Assembly: GCA_015057525.1 (NCBI GenBank)
Contig: SVEE01000001.1
Coordinates: forward strand, 248,001-312,000
Direction of reading: 5' to 3'
DNA length: 64,000 nt
DNA from: Lachnospiraceae bacterium
GTDB taxonomy: Bacteria; Bacillota; Clostridia; Lachnospirales; Lachnospiraceae
Shown: positions 14,998 through 23,710 of the stretch, in pieces
How the letters are laid out: each line of letters begins with the position of its first letter
Numbering within the stretch: the stretch's first letter is position 1
Position numbers and translations under genes: made by a program
The notes under the pieces: model-generated
What the model was told of the DNA's origin: nothing
What the model saw: the letters and a program-made list of their open reading frames with translations, nothing else
The model's database searches: none

Positions 14998-17025
14998 ATG
15001 AAAGAAAATCTAAAAAATAGAAAAACCTTGCCAGCATGGTGGCGTTTTATAGCATATCCAATAATATTTATGTTTTATGAGATATTATTTCACGTTGCCA
15101 TATATGGTCAAATTGATAAGTACATAATAAATCCAGTTTTCTTTGCAATAGTTGTGGGAATTCTAGTGGCAAATCTTACAAGCATTTTTAAGAATATTGG
15201 AAATGCTGTGACATCCTATGTGTTGGTTGTTAGCACATTCCTAATCTACCTTGTTCAATATATTTATTATCAAATATTTGGAACATTCTTAAGTCTTGTG
15301 TCTATTGGTGGTGCACAAAACGCCATGGATTTCAAGGTGGTTTTAAAAGATGTGGTTAAAAACAATATTGGTTGGATAATATGTTTTGTTATTCCTGTGG
15401 TTGTGCTTGTGATAATGCAACTTAAGTTCTTGATATTTGAGAGACCCTCGGGAAAGCTTAGAATATGTGGTGGCGTAGGAGTGGTTGTGGCTTTTGTTGT
15501 TGCCTTACTTGCTCTTAATATTCATGGGAGAGGGAATTACTCACCATACCAATTGTTTCACAACAAATTTGTTCTTGAGATATCAATGAATAAGCTTGGG
15601 GTTTTGGTGACAACTGTTAAGGATGGAACAGCTCTTGTTTTTGGTGGTGATGAAATAGAGGAATTTACTCTTAATGAAGAACCTATAAATATTGCTACTG
15701 ATACGGATGCAACTGAAAATCATACAGAACTTGGAAACGATACTGATGCAACTGAAGAAATAGTGTATGGTCCACAGATTGATGAGGATATTGATTTGTC
15801 ACAGCTTTATTATTCTACAGAAGATGAGAGTTTGAAAAACATCACAGCATATTTTTCAAATCAAGCACCTACCTATGAGAATGAATATACAGGCATGTTT
15901 GAGGGATATAATCTTGTGTTTGTAACTGCGGAAAGTTTAAGTAAGTATGGCATATCAGATGCCTGTACACCTACCCTGAATAAAATAATGAATGAGGGTT
16001 TTGTTTTCGAGAATTACTATAATCCATTGTGGTATCACAGTACAATAGATGGAGAGTATGTGAATTGTCTGGGACAATATCCTAGTTCGACTGAGTGGAG
16101 CTTCTATAAGACTGTTGACACATACCAGCCTTACGCTCTTGGTAATGCTCTCAACGAGGAAGGTTATGCAAGCTATGCTTACCATGATTACACATTTTAC
16201 TACTACAATAGAAGCGAAACTCATGCAAACATGGGGTATGATTTTAAAGCTATAGATTATGGCTTGGAAATTCCATACTATACACCTTATTCAGACCTTG
16301 ATACCATGGAAGCTGTATATGAAGAATTAATAAGTAAGGATAAATTTAATATGTATTTTATGTCCTTCAGCGGACATTTACCTTACAACTATGGCTACAA
16401 CGCCATGTCTCTTAAGAATAGGGAAGAGGCGGAGAAATTGACAGAGGGCATGGGACTTTCTGAGGAGGCGGTGGCTTATATTGCTGCTCAGATGGAGCTT
16501 GATAAGGCTCTGGGATTTTTAATTGAGAAACTTGAAGAGGCAGGGAAGCTTTCTAACACTGTGTTTGTGGTCACGCCCGACCATTATCCATATGGATTAT
16601 CTGGCTCCACATATAACGAATTGGCAGGGGAAGAAATTTCAGGAGATACATTTGAGGAACACAGGTCATGTCTTGGTATATGGTCGCCCTCTATGGAGAA
16701 AAGTGTGATTGTAGATAAATACTGTGCCAGTGTAGATGTTCTTCCAACAATACTTAATTTGTTTGGGGTTAATTATGATTCAAGACTACTTGCGGGAAAC
16801 GATATACTGTCAGATTCGGAAGAGCTAGTTATCTTTTCTGATCACAGTTTTATAACAGACAAACTTAAATATGACGCTTCCACTGGAGAAGTTAAATATT
16901 TTGTGGATGAAAGATACATAGGTCCGGATTACATTGATGAAACCATAGAGAAGGTGGAAAATATATTGTCTGTGTCAGATGCTATGATAGAAGCGGATTA
17001 TTTTTCCTTTGTGTACGGAAAATAG
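14998..17025 (+). CDS. LTA synthase family sulfatase-like enzyme
   Basis: A 675-residue membrane enzyme. Five hydrophobic helices occupy about residues 13-180. A Thr/Asp/Glu-rich linker follows (about 225-265), then the extracellular alkaline-phosphatase-fold domain. Catalytic-site landmarks are TAESLSKYG (metal-binding Glu), the WYHSTIDGEY region with the likely nucleophilic Thr, FMSFSGHLPY, and VVTPDHYPYG (metal ligands). LtaS enzymes transfer glycerol phosphate from phosphatidylglycerol to build lipoteichoic acid. Related phosphoglycerol or phosphoethanolamine transferases share this design, so the exact group transferred is uncertain. The gene has its own promoter and terminator. Confidence 0.85.
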   Translation: MKENLKNRKTLPAWWRFIAYPIIFMFYEILFHVAIYGQIDKYIINPVFFAIVVGILVANLTSIFKNIGNAVTSYVLVVSTFLIYLVQYIYYQIFGTFLSLVSIGGAQNAMDFKVVLKDVVKNNIGWIICFVIPVVVLVIMQLKFLIFERPSGKLRICGGVGVVVAFVVALLALNIHGRGNYSPYQLFHNKFVLEISMNKLGVLVTTVKDGTALVFGGDEIEEFTLNEEPINIATDTDATENHTELGNDTDATEEIVYGPQIDEDIDLSQLYYSTEDESLKNITAYFSNQAPTYENEYTGMFEGYNLVFVTAESLSKYGISDACTPTLNKIMNEGFVFENYYNPLWYHSTIDGEYVNCLGQYPSSTEWSFYKTVDTYQPYALGNALNEEGYASYAYHDYTFYYYNRSETHANMGYDFKAIDYGLEIPYYTPYSDLDTMEAVYEELISKDKFNMYFMSFSGHLPYNYGYNAMSLKNREEAEKLTEGMGLSEEAVAYIAAQMELDKALGFLIEKLEEAGKLSNTVFVVTPDHYPYGLSGSTYNELAGEEISGDTFEEHRSCLGIWSPSMEKSVIVDKYCASVDVLPTILNLFGVNYDSRLLAGNDILSDSEELVIFSDHSFITDKLKYDASTGEVKYFVDERYIGPDYIDETIEKVENILSVSDAMIEADYFSFVYGK

Positions 17026-17041
17026 AGTTGTACAAAAAAGC

Positions 17042-17081
17042 CCTAATGTGGTAGAATGATTCTGCCGTATTAGGTTTTTTT
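17042..17081 (+). terminator. Intrinsic terminator after the LtaS-like gene
   Basis: A 15-bp stem with G-U pairs (17042-17056 with 17060-17074) and a 3-nt loop is followed by seven T. Confidence 0.88.
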
Positions 17082-17165
17082 GTGGTACACTAAATGGTAC
17101 ACTTATAAAAATATTAAGCAATCAAAGCTAGTAAATATAAGAAATAATTTGGAGGAATAATAAAA

Positions 17166-18263
17166 ATGAAATTAGGAATCGTTGGATTACCTAACGTAGG
17201 TAAGAGTACATTGTTCAATTCGTTGACTAAGGCGGGAGCAGAATCGGCTAACTATCCATTCTGTACAATCGACCCAAATGTGGGAGTTGTACCTGTTCCT
17301 GATAAGAGATTAGATGAGCTTACTAAGATGTATAATTCAGCTAAGACAACACCTGCAGTAATCGAGTTTGTTGATATCGCAGGTCTTGTTAAGGGTGCAT
17401 CTAAGGGTGAGGGTCTTGGTAACCAGTTCCTTTCTAATATTAGAGAGACAGATGCAATTGTGCATGTTGTAAGATGTTTTGAGGATACTAATGTTATCCA
17501 CGTTGATGGTTCAGTTGACCCAATAAGAGATATTGAGACAATTAACTTTGAGCTTATTTTTGCTGATATAGAAGTTCTTGATAGAAGAATTGCTAAGACT
17601 GGAAGAGGTGCTAACAACAATAAGGAACTGGCTAAAGAATTAGACCTTCAGAAACGTATGAAGGAGCACCTTGAGGGCGGTAAGCTGGCGATAGCCTTTG
17701 AGACAGATGATGACGATGAGAAGAAGTGGCTTAAGGAGTACAACTTACTTACAGGTAAGCCTGTTATATATGCTGCTAACGTATCAGAGGATGATTTGGC
17801 AGATGATGGAGCGTCCAACGAGTATGTTCAGAAGGTTAAGGAATATGCTAAGGAGTTTGGCAGTGAAGTGTTCGCTGTTTGTGCTCAGATTGAGCAGGAG
17901 ATTTCTGAACTTGATGATGATGAGAAGTTTATGTTCCTTGAGGAACTTGGGGTAAGTGAATCAGGACTTGATAAGCTTATTAAGGCAAGTTATTCTCTTC
18001 TTGGTCTTATTAGCTATCTTACATCGGGAGAGGATGAGACAAGAGCTTGGACAATTACTAAGGGGACTAAGGCACCTCAGGCAGCAGGTAAAATCCATAC
18101 AGATTTCGAAAGAGGATTCATTAAGGCTGAGGTTGTTGCTTATGATGATCTTATGTCTTCGGGAAATATGCTTGCAGCTAAGGAAAAAGGTCTTGTTCGT
18201 CAGGAAGGTAAGGAGTACGTAGTACAGGATGGAGATGTAATCCTGTTCAAGTTTAATGTATAA
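17166..18263 (+). CDS. ychF: Ribosome-binding ATPase YchF
   Basis: A 365-residue OBG-family P-loop protein. It has G1 GLPNVGKST at about residues 7-15, the switch II DIAGLVKGAS, a helical coiled-coil insertion at about 130-200, and a C-terminal TGS-like domain (TSGEDETRAWTITKGTKAPQ, GKIHTDFERGFI). The NxxE-type G4 in this family makes it prefer ATP over GTP. It binds ribosomes and is linked to oxidative stress in other bacteria. GGAGGAAT precedes the ATG. It is followed by lgt after 12 bp and is probably cotranscribed. Confidence 0.96.
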   Translation: MKLGIVGLPNVGKSTLFNSLTKAGAESANYPFCTIDPNVGVVPVPDKRLDELTKMYNSAKTTPAVIEFVDIAGLVKGASKGEGLGNQFLSNIRETDAIVHVVRCFEDTNVIHVDGSVDPIRDIETINFELIFADIEVLDRRIAKTGRGANNNKELAKELDLQKRMKEHLEGGKLAIAFETDDDDEKKWLKEYNLLTGKPVIYAANVSEDDLADDGASNEYVQKVKEYAKEFGSEVFAVCAQIEQEISELDDDEKFMFLEELGVSESGLDKLIKASYSLLGLISYLTSGEDETRAWTITKGTKAPQAAGKIHTDFERGFIKAEVVAYDDLMSSGNMLAAKEKGLVRQEGKEYVVQDGDVILFKFNV

Positions 18264-18275
18264 AAGAGGTATGCT

Positions 18276-19247
18276 ATGTTAGATATCAGATTTCCTAATT
18301 TAGGATTGTTGCTGGAAAATGTAAAAGAGGGCATAACCATAGGTGGCCTGGAGATAAAGTTTTATGGAATAATAATTGCTCTTGGTTTTCTTATTGCTTA
18401 TTTAATAGTAACTAAAGAAGCTAAGAGAACAGGGCAGGACGAAGAATTGTATCTTGATTTTCTCTTATGGCTTATAATACCTGCTATACTTGGCGCCAGA
18501 CTATATTATGTAATATTTAACTCAGGTGAATATTTTGCGTCTGGTAAGGGTTTCGGCCAGACCTTGCTTGATATTATCAATATACGTAACGGTGGACTTG
18601 CTATTTACGGTGGTGTTATCGCAGGAGTGATTGTGGCTATTATATTTGCTAAGAAGAAAAAAGCTAATTTTGCTCTTATGGCAGATACAGTTTCTATGGG
18701 CCTTCTTGTTGGACAGATAATGGGTCGCTGGGGAAATTTCTTTAATAGAGAAGCTTTTGGAGGACCAACGGATTCCCTTTTTGCAATGTGTATTCCTACA
18801 GAATACTTTGTGGAGAAGGGTAATCTTACAGCTTTAGTTAATGAGGGAATAATAACTCAGGATATGGTTGCCGCTGAGAATTACGATGCAATGCAGTGGA
18901 TAAGTGTTCATCCTACATTCTTATATGAAAGTCTTTGGAATATTATAATACTCATAATTATATTTGCTTACAGAAAGCATAAAAAGTTCGATGGAGAGCT
19001 TGGTCTTATATATCTTTGGGGATATGGTCTTGGAAGAGTTTGGATAGAAGCCTTAAGAACGGATTCCCTTATGGTGCCAGGAATTAACATGAAGGTTTCA
19101 CAGCTCGTGGCAGCGATATGTGTTCTTGCAGCGTCAATAGTGTTGGTTAAGATGCGTATGAAGTATGTTTCGGCAACACCTGATAAGGCTAAAACAGTTA
19201 AAGTGGCAACTTCAGAAGATGACGATGAGGATTCAGATGAAGAATAG
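18276..19247 (+). CDS. lgt: Prolipoprotein diacylglyceryl transferase
   Basis: A 323-residue integral membrane enzyme with seven hydrophobic helices. Lgt signatures are NGGLAIYGGVIAG at about residue 108, MGRWGNFFNREAFGG at about 148 (substrate-binding Arg, Asn and Glu), and HPTFLYESLWN. It transfers diacylglycerol from phosphatidylglycerol to the lipobox cysteine of prelipoproteins. An unusual feature is the hydrophilic C-terminal tail ending in about ten Asp and Glu residues. AGAGGT precedes the ATG. It is the second gene of a probable ychF-lgt operon. Confidence 0.95.
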   Translation: MLDIRFPNLGLLLENVKEGITIGGLEIKFYGIIIALGFLIAYLIVTKEAKRTGQDEELYLDFLLWLIIPAILGARLYYVIFNSGEYFASGKGFGQTLLDIINIRNGGLAIYGGVIAGVIVAIIFAKKKKANFALMADTVSMGLLVGQIMGRWGNFFNREAFGGPTDSLFAMCIPTEYFVEKGNLTALVNEGIITQDMVAAENYDAMQWISVHPTFLYESLWNIIILIIIFAYRKHKKFDGELGLIYLWGYGLGRVWIEALRTDSLMVPGINMKVSQLVAAICVLAASIVLVKMRMKYVSATPDKAKTVKVATSEDDDEDSDEE

Positions 19248-19292
19248 CTTGTGGAGTGAATTCCCATAAAAAAATTGCAAATTTGTCTATTG

Positions 19293-19322
19293 TTCACAAA
19301 AACTAAACATATGTTTTGTGAA
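19293..19322. repeat. Short inverted repeat in the lgt-mraZ spacer
   Basis: A 9-bp perfect repeat, ttcacaaaa (19293-19301) and ttttgtgaa (19314-19322), with a 12-nt AT-rich loop. It is followed by A rather than T, so it is not a typical plus-strand terminator. Its role is unknown. Confidence 0.4.
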
Positions 19323-19340
19323 AAATTGACTCTTGAAATC

Positions 19341-19378
19341 AAAAGGAAATGCAAATTAAGTATTGCATTTCCTTTTTT
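19341..19378 (+). terminator. Intrinsic terminator after lgt
   Basis: A perfect 14-bp stem (19341-19354 with 19363-19376) with an 8-nt loop and a T run separates ychF-lgt from the dcw cluster. Confidence 0.88.
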
Positions 19379-19391
19379 GTTGATATAAAAT
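19363..19391 (+). promoter_or_regulatory. Candidate promoter for the dcw cluster
   Basis: TTGCAT (19363-19368), 17 bp, TAAAAT (19386-19391). The -35 overlaps the right arm of the lgt terminator, and transcription would start at the beginning of the MraZ repeats. A second candidate is TTACAT (19440-19445), 16 bp, TAATAC (19462-19467), overlapping the end of the repeats. The sequence does not decide between them. Confidence 0.4.
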
Positions 19392-19398
19392 AGATGCA

Positions 19399-19442
19399 AA
19401 GTGGGTGTGAAGTGGATGTGAAGTGCCAGTAAAGTGGAGTTA
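19399..19442 (+). promoter_or_regulatory. Likely MraZ operator: four 11-bp direct repeats
   Basis: Four tandem units with a period of exactly 11 bp: aagtgggtgtg, aagtggatgtg, aagtgccagta, aagtggagtta. Each begins with AAGTG. MraZ binds direct GTG-containing repeats upstream of its own gene in several bacteria (TGGG-type in E. coli, AAAGTG-type in Mycoplasma), so this is read as the autoregulatory operator of the division and cell wall cluster. Confidence 0.8.
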
Positions 19443-19514
19443 CATAACGCTGAGTGGCACCTAATACAATTCATTTTCGTTTTAGTGGAAGTGAATGGGA
19501 AGGATAAGCGTACT

Positions 19515-19958
19515 ATGACCAAGGGTATGAAGGGTCAATCGAATCATAATCTTGATGCTAAGGGCAGATTGATAATACCGGCAAGACTTAGAGAAGGTCT
19601 TGGCGATAAATTTGTGCTGTGCAGAGGTATGGATAATAATATTTATGCTTATCCTGAAGAAGAGTGGGAGAAATTCTCAGAACGTCTCAATGGACTTCCT
19701 GTGTCTGATGCAGCAGCGAGACAGTTCAAATCATTTTTCCAAGGTTCAGCTACTGATTGTGAAGTGGATGGACAGTTTAGAATTGTTATTCCTCAGACTT
19801 TAAGAGGATGGGCACACATTGATAAAGAAGTCGTTATGGTTGGTAGTGGTGCAGTTGCTGAAATATGGGACAAGACTGCATGGGATAACTACAATAGTGT
19901 GGACAACATGGATATCAATGCATTGTCGGCAATTATGAGTGATAAATACGGAATATAG
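19515..19958 (+). CDS. mraZ: Transcriptional regulator MraZ
   Basis: A 147-residue protein with two AbrB-like halves, each with its signature: [18 protein letters not shown] near the N-terminus and [16 protein letters not shown] near residue 85. MraZ forms a ring-shaped oligomer and controls the dcw operon through direct repeats, here at 19399-19442. The open frame extends 27 codons upstream to an ATG at 19434, inside the operator repeats. The ATG at 19515 gives the usual family length of about 143 residues and has AAGGA about 10 nt upstream, so it is preferred. rsmH begins 10 bp after it. Confidence 0.94.
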   Translation: MTKGMKGQSNHNLDAKGRLIIPARLREGLGDKFVLCRGMDNNIYAYPEEEWEKFSERLNGLPVSDAAARQFKSFFQGSATDCEVDGQFRIVIPQTLRGWAHIDKEVVMVGSGAVAEIWDKTAWDNYNSVDNMDINALSAIMSDKYGI

Positions 19959-19968
19959 GGGTGTGATT

Positions 19969-20904
19969 ATGGAATTTAAACATATTTCGGTACTCCTTGA
20001 AGAAACAATAGATAGTTTGAATATTAAGCCTGATGGAATATATGTGGATGGAACACTGGGTGGTGGAGGACATTCACTGGAAATATGCAAGAGGCTTAAT
20101 AAGGAAGGCAGATTGATTGGCATAGACCAGGATATGGATGCCATAAGAGCTGCCAGTGAGCGATTGAAGGAATATAAGGATAATGTAACAATCGTTCACA
20201 GTAATTATCAGGATATGGACTCTGTGGTCAAGAACTTAGACATTGGCGGTGTCGATGGCATAGTTCTTGACCTGGGAGTGTCTTCGTATCAGCTTGATAC
20301 AGTTGAGAGAGGATTTACTTATAGAGAGGACACGCCTCTTGATATGCGAATGGATCAAAGTCAGGTTATGACTGCCAGAGACATAGTTAATGATTATTCG
20401 GAGATGGAGCTTTTTAGAGTAATCAGAGATTATGGTGAAGATGGTTTTGCAAAGAATATAGCAAAGCATATTGTTATGGCTAGACAAGAGAAACCTATCG
20501 AAACTACAGGTGAGCTTAATGAAATAATAAAAGCTGCTATACCTGCCAAGATGAGACAGGGAACAGGACATCCTTCTAAGAAAACATTTCAGGCAATACG
20601 AATTGAACTCAATCGTGAGCTTGAGGTTTTGGAAAATTCCTTAGATAAGATGATTGAAATGCTTAATCCGGGTGGAAGACTTTCTATAATAACTTTCCAC
20701 TCTTTGGAGGATAGAATAGTAAAAAATATATTCAGAAAGAATATGAATCCTTGTGTGTGCCCACCAAGTTTTCCGGTGTGTACATGTGGCAAGAAACCTA
20801 TGGGTAAGGTGATTACCAGAAAACCTATAGTTCCAGGTAATGAAGAACTGGAGGAAAACAAAAGAGCAAAAAGCTCTAAATTGCGTGTGTTCGAAAGAAT
20901 ATAG
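19969..20904 (+). CDS. rsmH: 16S rRNA (cytosine-1402-N4)-methyltransferase
   Basis: A 311-residue SAM-dependent methyltransferase. The start [12 protein letters not shown] is family-typical. SAM motifs follow as [22 protein letters not shown] and [13 protein letters not shown]; then [30 protein letters not shown] and the C-terminal [17 protein letters not shown]. It makes m4Cm1402 in the ribosomal P site. AGGGGTG precedes the ATG at 19969; the frame opens 10 codons earlier inside mraZ, which is rejected. It is the second gene of the dcw operon. Confidence 0.96.
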   Translation: MEFKHISVLLEETIDSLNIKPDGIYVDGTLGGGGHSLEICKRLNKEGRLIGIDQDMDAIRAASERLKEYKDNVTIVHSNYQDMDSVVKNLDIGGVDGIVLDLGVSSYQLDTVERGFTYREDTPLDMRMDQSQVMTARDIVNDYSEMELFRVIRDYGEDGFAKNIAKHIVMARQEKPIETTGELNEIIKAAIPAKMRQGTGHPSKKTFQAIRIELNRELEVLENSLDKMIEMLNPGGRLSIITFHSLEDRIVKNIFRKNMNPCVCPPSFPVCTCGKKPMGKVITRKPIVPGNEELEENKRAKSSKLRVFERI

Positions 20905-20932
20905 CAAACTATAAAAGTAAGGAGAGATAGTC

Positions 20933-21424
20933 ATGGGTGAAAGACAGGCAAGAAGCATGTATTATGTTGATGGAAGTACTGTAAGAAAAATTCAGCATGC
21001 ACCACAGCAAGAGAGAACTCCACAGCGTAGACCTTCTGAGAAAACTGCACCAAGAACAGTGACCAAGAAGCAGCTTACAAAGAAAGCTGATAAGGCCCTT
21101 GCCTTTAATTCTAATTACACTGTGTTTGTGGTAACTTCCGTTATTATAATGGTTATCGCCTGTGTAGCAATGCTCTATATGGAGTCTAGAATAGAGGCTC
21201 AAAAGAGCAATATTAATAGCCTTGAAGCAAGTCTTGAGGCTATAGAAAACGACAATTCAGCATACAAGATAACACTTGATAATATGTATACTTTGGATCA
21301 GGTGTATGATATAGCAACTAATGAACTGGGTATGGTTTACGCCAGAAAGGGTCAGATTGTATATTACGAGAGTGCTGATGAAGATTATGTGAAGCAGTAT
21401 CAAGATGTTCCTGAGGCTGATTAG
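20933..21424 (+). CDS. ftsL: FtsL-like cell division protein
   Basis: A 163-residue bitopic membrane protein. The cytoplasmic N-terminus of about 62 residues is basic and Gln/Arg/Thr-rich. One helix spans about 64-84, followed by a coiled-coil region (MESRIEAQKSNINSLEASL, about 85-115) and a short C-terminal tail. The position between rsmH and the PBP genes is that of ftsL, and the layout agrees, although sequence conservation in this family is weak. FtsL pairs with FtsB/DivIC and FtsQ/DivIB to activate septal peptidoglycan synthesis. AAGGAGAG precedes the ATG. Confidence 0.8.
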   Translation: MGERQARSMYYVDGSTVRKIQHAPQQERTPQRRPSEKTAPRTVTKKQLTKKADKALAFNSNYTVFVVTSVIIMVIACVAMLYMESRIEAQKSNINSLEASLEAIENDNSAYKITLDNMYTLDQVYDIATNELGMVYARKGQIVYYESADEDYVKQYQDVPEAD

Positions 21425-21496
21425 TCTCAGGATATCTTTGTTTTATCTGGTTGATAAAATTCTTCATAAAATGAGATGTAATGAAGGTGAGCAATT

Positions 21497-23617
21497 ATGG
21501 CAAAGAAGAAAAAAAGCTATAAGTTCTTAAGTAAGATGAAAAAAAGACTGCTGTTTGTCGTTGTGGCATTTTCGGCAGTTTTTGTTGTGCTTATAAGCAG
21601 ACTTATATATATAAATGCTAAAGAGGGTGCCAAGTACGAGCAGCAGGTTCTTGCACAGCAGGGATATAGCAGTACAGTTATTCCTTATAGAAGAGGCGAC
21701 ATATTAGATTCCAATGGAACAACCCTTGCAACTACTAAGAAAGTTTACAATCTTATATTAGAACCAAAGAATATTTTGGAAAAGGAAGAATATACTACAG
21801 CTACAGTGGAGGCACTGAAAACATATTTTTCATTTACGGATGCTGAAATTAGCGAATTCCTTTCTAATAAGGACTCGTATTATGAAATTGCCTTGAAGGA
21901 TTTGGAATATGAACAGGTAAAGCCTTTTAATGATTTTTATGCCAGTGAAGATGCTGACAATGTAAGAGGTGTTTATTTCGAGGAAGAATACGAAAGAATA
22001 TATCCTAACAATGACCTTGCATGTCATTTGATTGGATTTACGGTGAGTGGAAATGTTGGAATGTATGGTATTGAGGAGAATTACAATTCTTATCTCAATG
22101 GATACAATGGAAGACAATATTCTTATTTAAATGAAGAATATGGTTTAACAGAGACTATAGAACCAGCAGTAAATGGTTATAATTTAATTACAAGCATTGA
22201 TGCTAACATTCAATCTATAGTGCAGGAAAAGGTTGAAGAGTATATGACAACAGGTGAGGGAGCTAAAAATGTTTCTGTTTTAGTTATGGACCCTGCAACA
22301 TGCGATATTTTAGCTTTGTACAATTCGCACCAATTTGATCCTAATGATGCATACGATTTAGATTCTTTAGAGTATCAGTTTGAGACTGTAGAGGAATTTG
22401 AAGATTTTAAGAAAAATGCTTCTGATGAAGAAACCGTAGCAGCACTTAATCAAGTTTGGAGAAACTTTGCAATAAGTGATGTGTTTGAACCAGGTTCAAC
22501 ATACAAAACCTTTACAATAGCAGGAGCGTTAGAAGAGAATATTGTAACTGAAAATTCTACATTTATGTGTGATGGTGGTGAGCAGGTTGAAGATTATTAT
22601 ATTAATTGTCACTCTCATGATTATGGTGGACATGGTGAGGTTACATTATCTAGAGCACTTGAGGGCTCTTGTAATGATGCCATGATGGCTATTGCCGATG
22701 CAGAAGGAGCAAGTATATTTGATAAGTATCAGGTGCTTTTTGGATTTGGTCAGCCGACAGGAATAGATATTCCTGGAGAGCCAGATTCCCTTTCGTTTAG
22801 TACTGTAGTATATCACGAAGATACCCTTAATCCTGTAGAACTTGCAACATCTTCATTTGGTCAGGGCGTTTGTGTTTCTATGATTCAGGTAGGAACTGCA
22901 TTTTGTTCAACTATTAATGGTGGATACTATTATGAGCCAAGTGTAGTTGACCGAATTGAGGATGAAGATGGAAATATAATTGATACACTAGATAATGTTT
23001 TGGTTAGAAGAACTGTTTCGGAAAGTGTTTCGGCAATTATGAGACAGGAGTTGTTCCAGGTTGTAGAAGAGGGTACTGGTAAGAAAGCTGGAGTTGAAGG
23101 ATATACAATCGGAGGCAAGACTGGTACAGCAGAGAAGCTTCCTAGAGGTAATCAGAAATATCTTCTTTCTTTTATTGGTTTTGCACCAGTGGACAATCCA
23201 CAGGTTGTAATATATGTAGTTGTTGATGAACCTGATATAGAGGTTCAATCATCAAGCTCAGGTGCTACATTACTTTTTTCCGCAATAGCAGGTGAGTTAT
23301 TCCCTTATATGAATATATATAAGACAAATGATAACTATGATTTAGATATATCGGATGCAGTAGATCAGCCGGCAGTGCCAATATATACAGGTGATACGCC
23401 TGATGGTGATGTGGCTGGCGGTGATGATAATCCATATGTATCTGATAGTGATGATGAACCTGTGCAGGATGATAGTTCAGGTGATGGCGGAACAGGCGAT
23501 GACGGTTCAGGTGATGATAGTTCGGGTGATGATACCGGTGATGTGGCTGGCGGTGACGACGACTCGGGGGATGATGACTCAGGAGAACCTGAGACTTCTG
23601 ATGTGCCTGCAGAATAA
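21497..23617 (+). CDS. Class B penicillin-binding protein (FtsI/SpoVD-like), first copy
   Basis: A 706-residue transpeptidase. A short basic N-terminus and a membrane anchor at about 14-34 are followed by a PBP dimer (pedestal) domain and a transpeptidase domain. Active-site motifs are EPGSTYKTFT (SxxK), GSCNDAM (SxN) and KTGTAEKLPR (KTG). There is no PASTA domain. The last 80 residues are instead an acidic Asp/Gly/Ser tail with repeats such as GDVAGGDD, seen twice. It is the third enzyme-coding gene of the dcw run and probably the septal transpeptidase. The neighbouring second copy may have a different role, such as in sporulation. AAGGTGAG precedes the ATG. Confidence 0.9.
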   Translation: MAKKKKSYKFLSKMKKRLLFVVVAFSAVFVVLISRLIYINAKEGAKYEQQVLAQQGYSSTVIPYRRGDILDSNGTTLATTKKVYNLILEPKNILEKEEYTTATVEALKTYFSFTDAEISEFLSNKDSYYEIALKDLEYEQVKPFNDFYASEDADNVRGVYFEEEYERIYPNNDLACHLIGFTVSGNVGMYGIEENYNSYLNGYNGRQYSYLNEEYGLTETIEPAVNGYNLITSIDANIQSIVQEKVEEYMTTGEGAKNVSVLVMDPATCDILALYNSHQFDPNDAYDLDSLEYQFETVEEFEDFKKNASDEETVAALNQVWRNFAISDVFEPGSTYKTFTIAGALEENIVTENSTFMCDGGEQVEDYYINCHSHDYGGHGEVTLSRALEGSCNDAMMAIADAEGASIFDKYQVLFGFGQPTGIDIPGEPDSLSFSTVVYHEDTLNPVELATSSFGQGVCVSMIQVGTAFCSTINGGYYYEPSVVDRIEDEDGNIIDTLDNVLVRRTVSESVSAIMRQELFQVVEEGTGKKAGVEGYTIGGKTGTAEKLPRGNQKYLLSFIGFAPVDNPQVVIYVVVDEPDIEVQSSSSGATLLFSAIAGELFPYMNIYKTNDNYDLDISDAVDQPAVPIYTGDTPDGDVAGGDDNPYVSDSDDEPVQDDSSGDGGTGDDGSGDDSSGDDTGDVAGGDDDSGDDDSGEPETSDVPAE

Positions 23618-23710
23618 TGTTTTGATTTCCATGTGCTTAAATTTACAGTCAGACATATTAAACTTTATTTTAGAATAATAATTTAATAAAAGTTTGATGG
23701 GTGAAATGTT

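Noticed and set aside
18968-19522. 184-codon open frame on the minus strand across the end of lgt
   Set aside because: It is antisense to lgt and crosses the terminator and MraZ repeats; no ribosome site and no recognisable protein pattern.
23390-23610. Tandem repeat as a mobile or CRISPR-like element
   Set aside because: The repetition is in-frame Asp/Gly/Ser coding sequence of the PBP tail.
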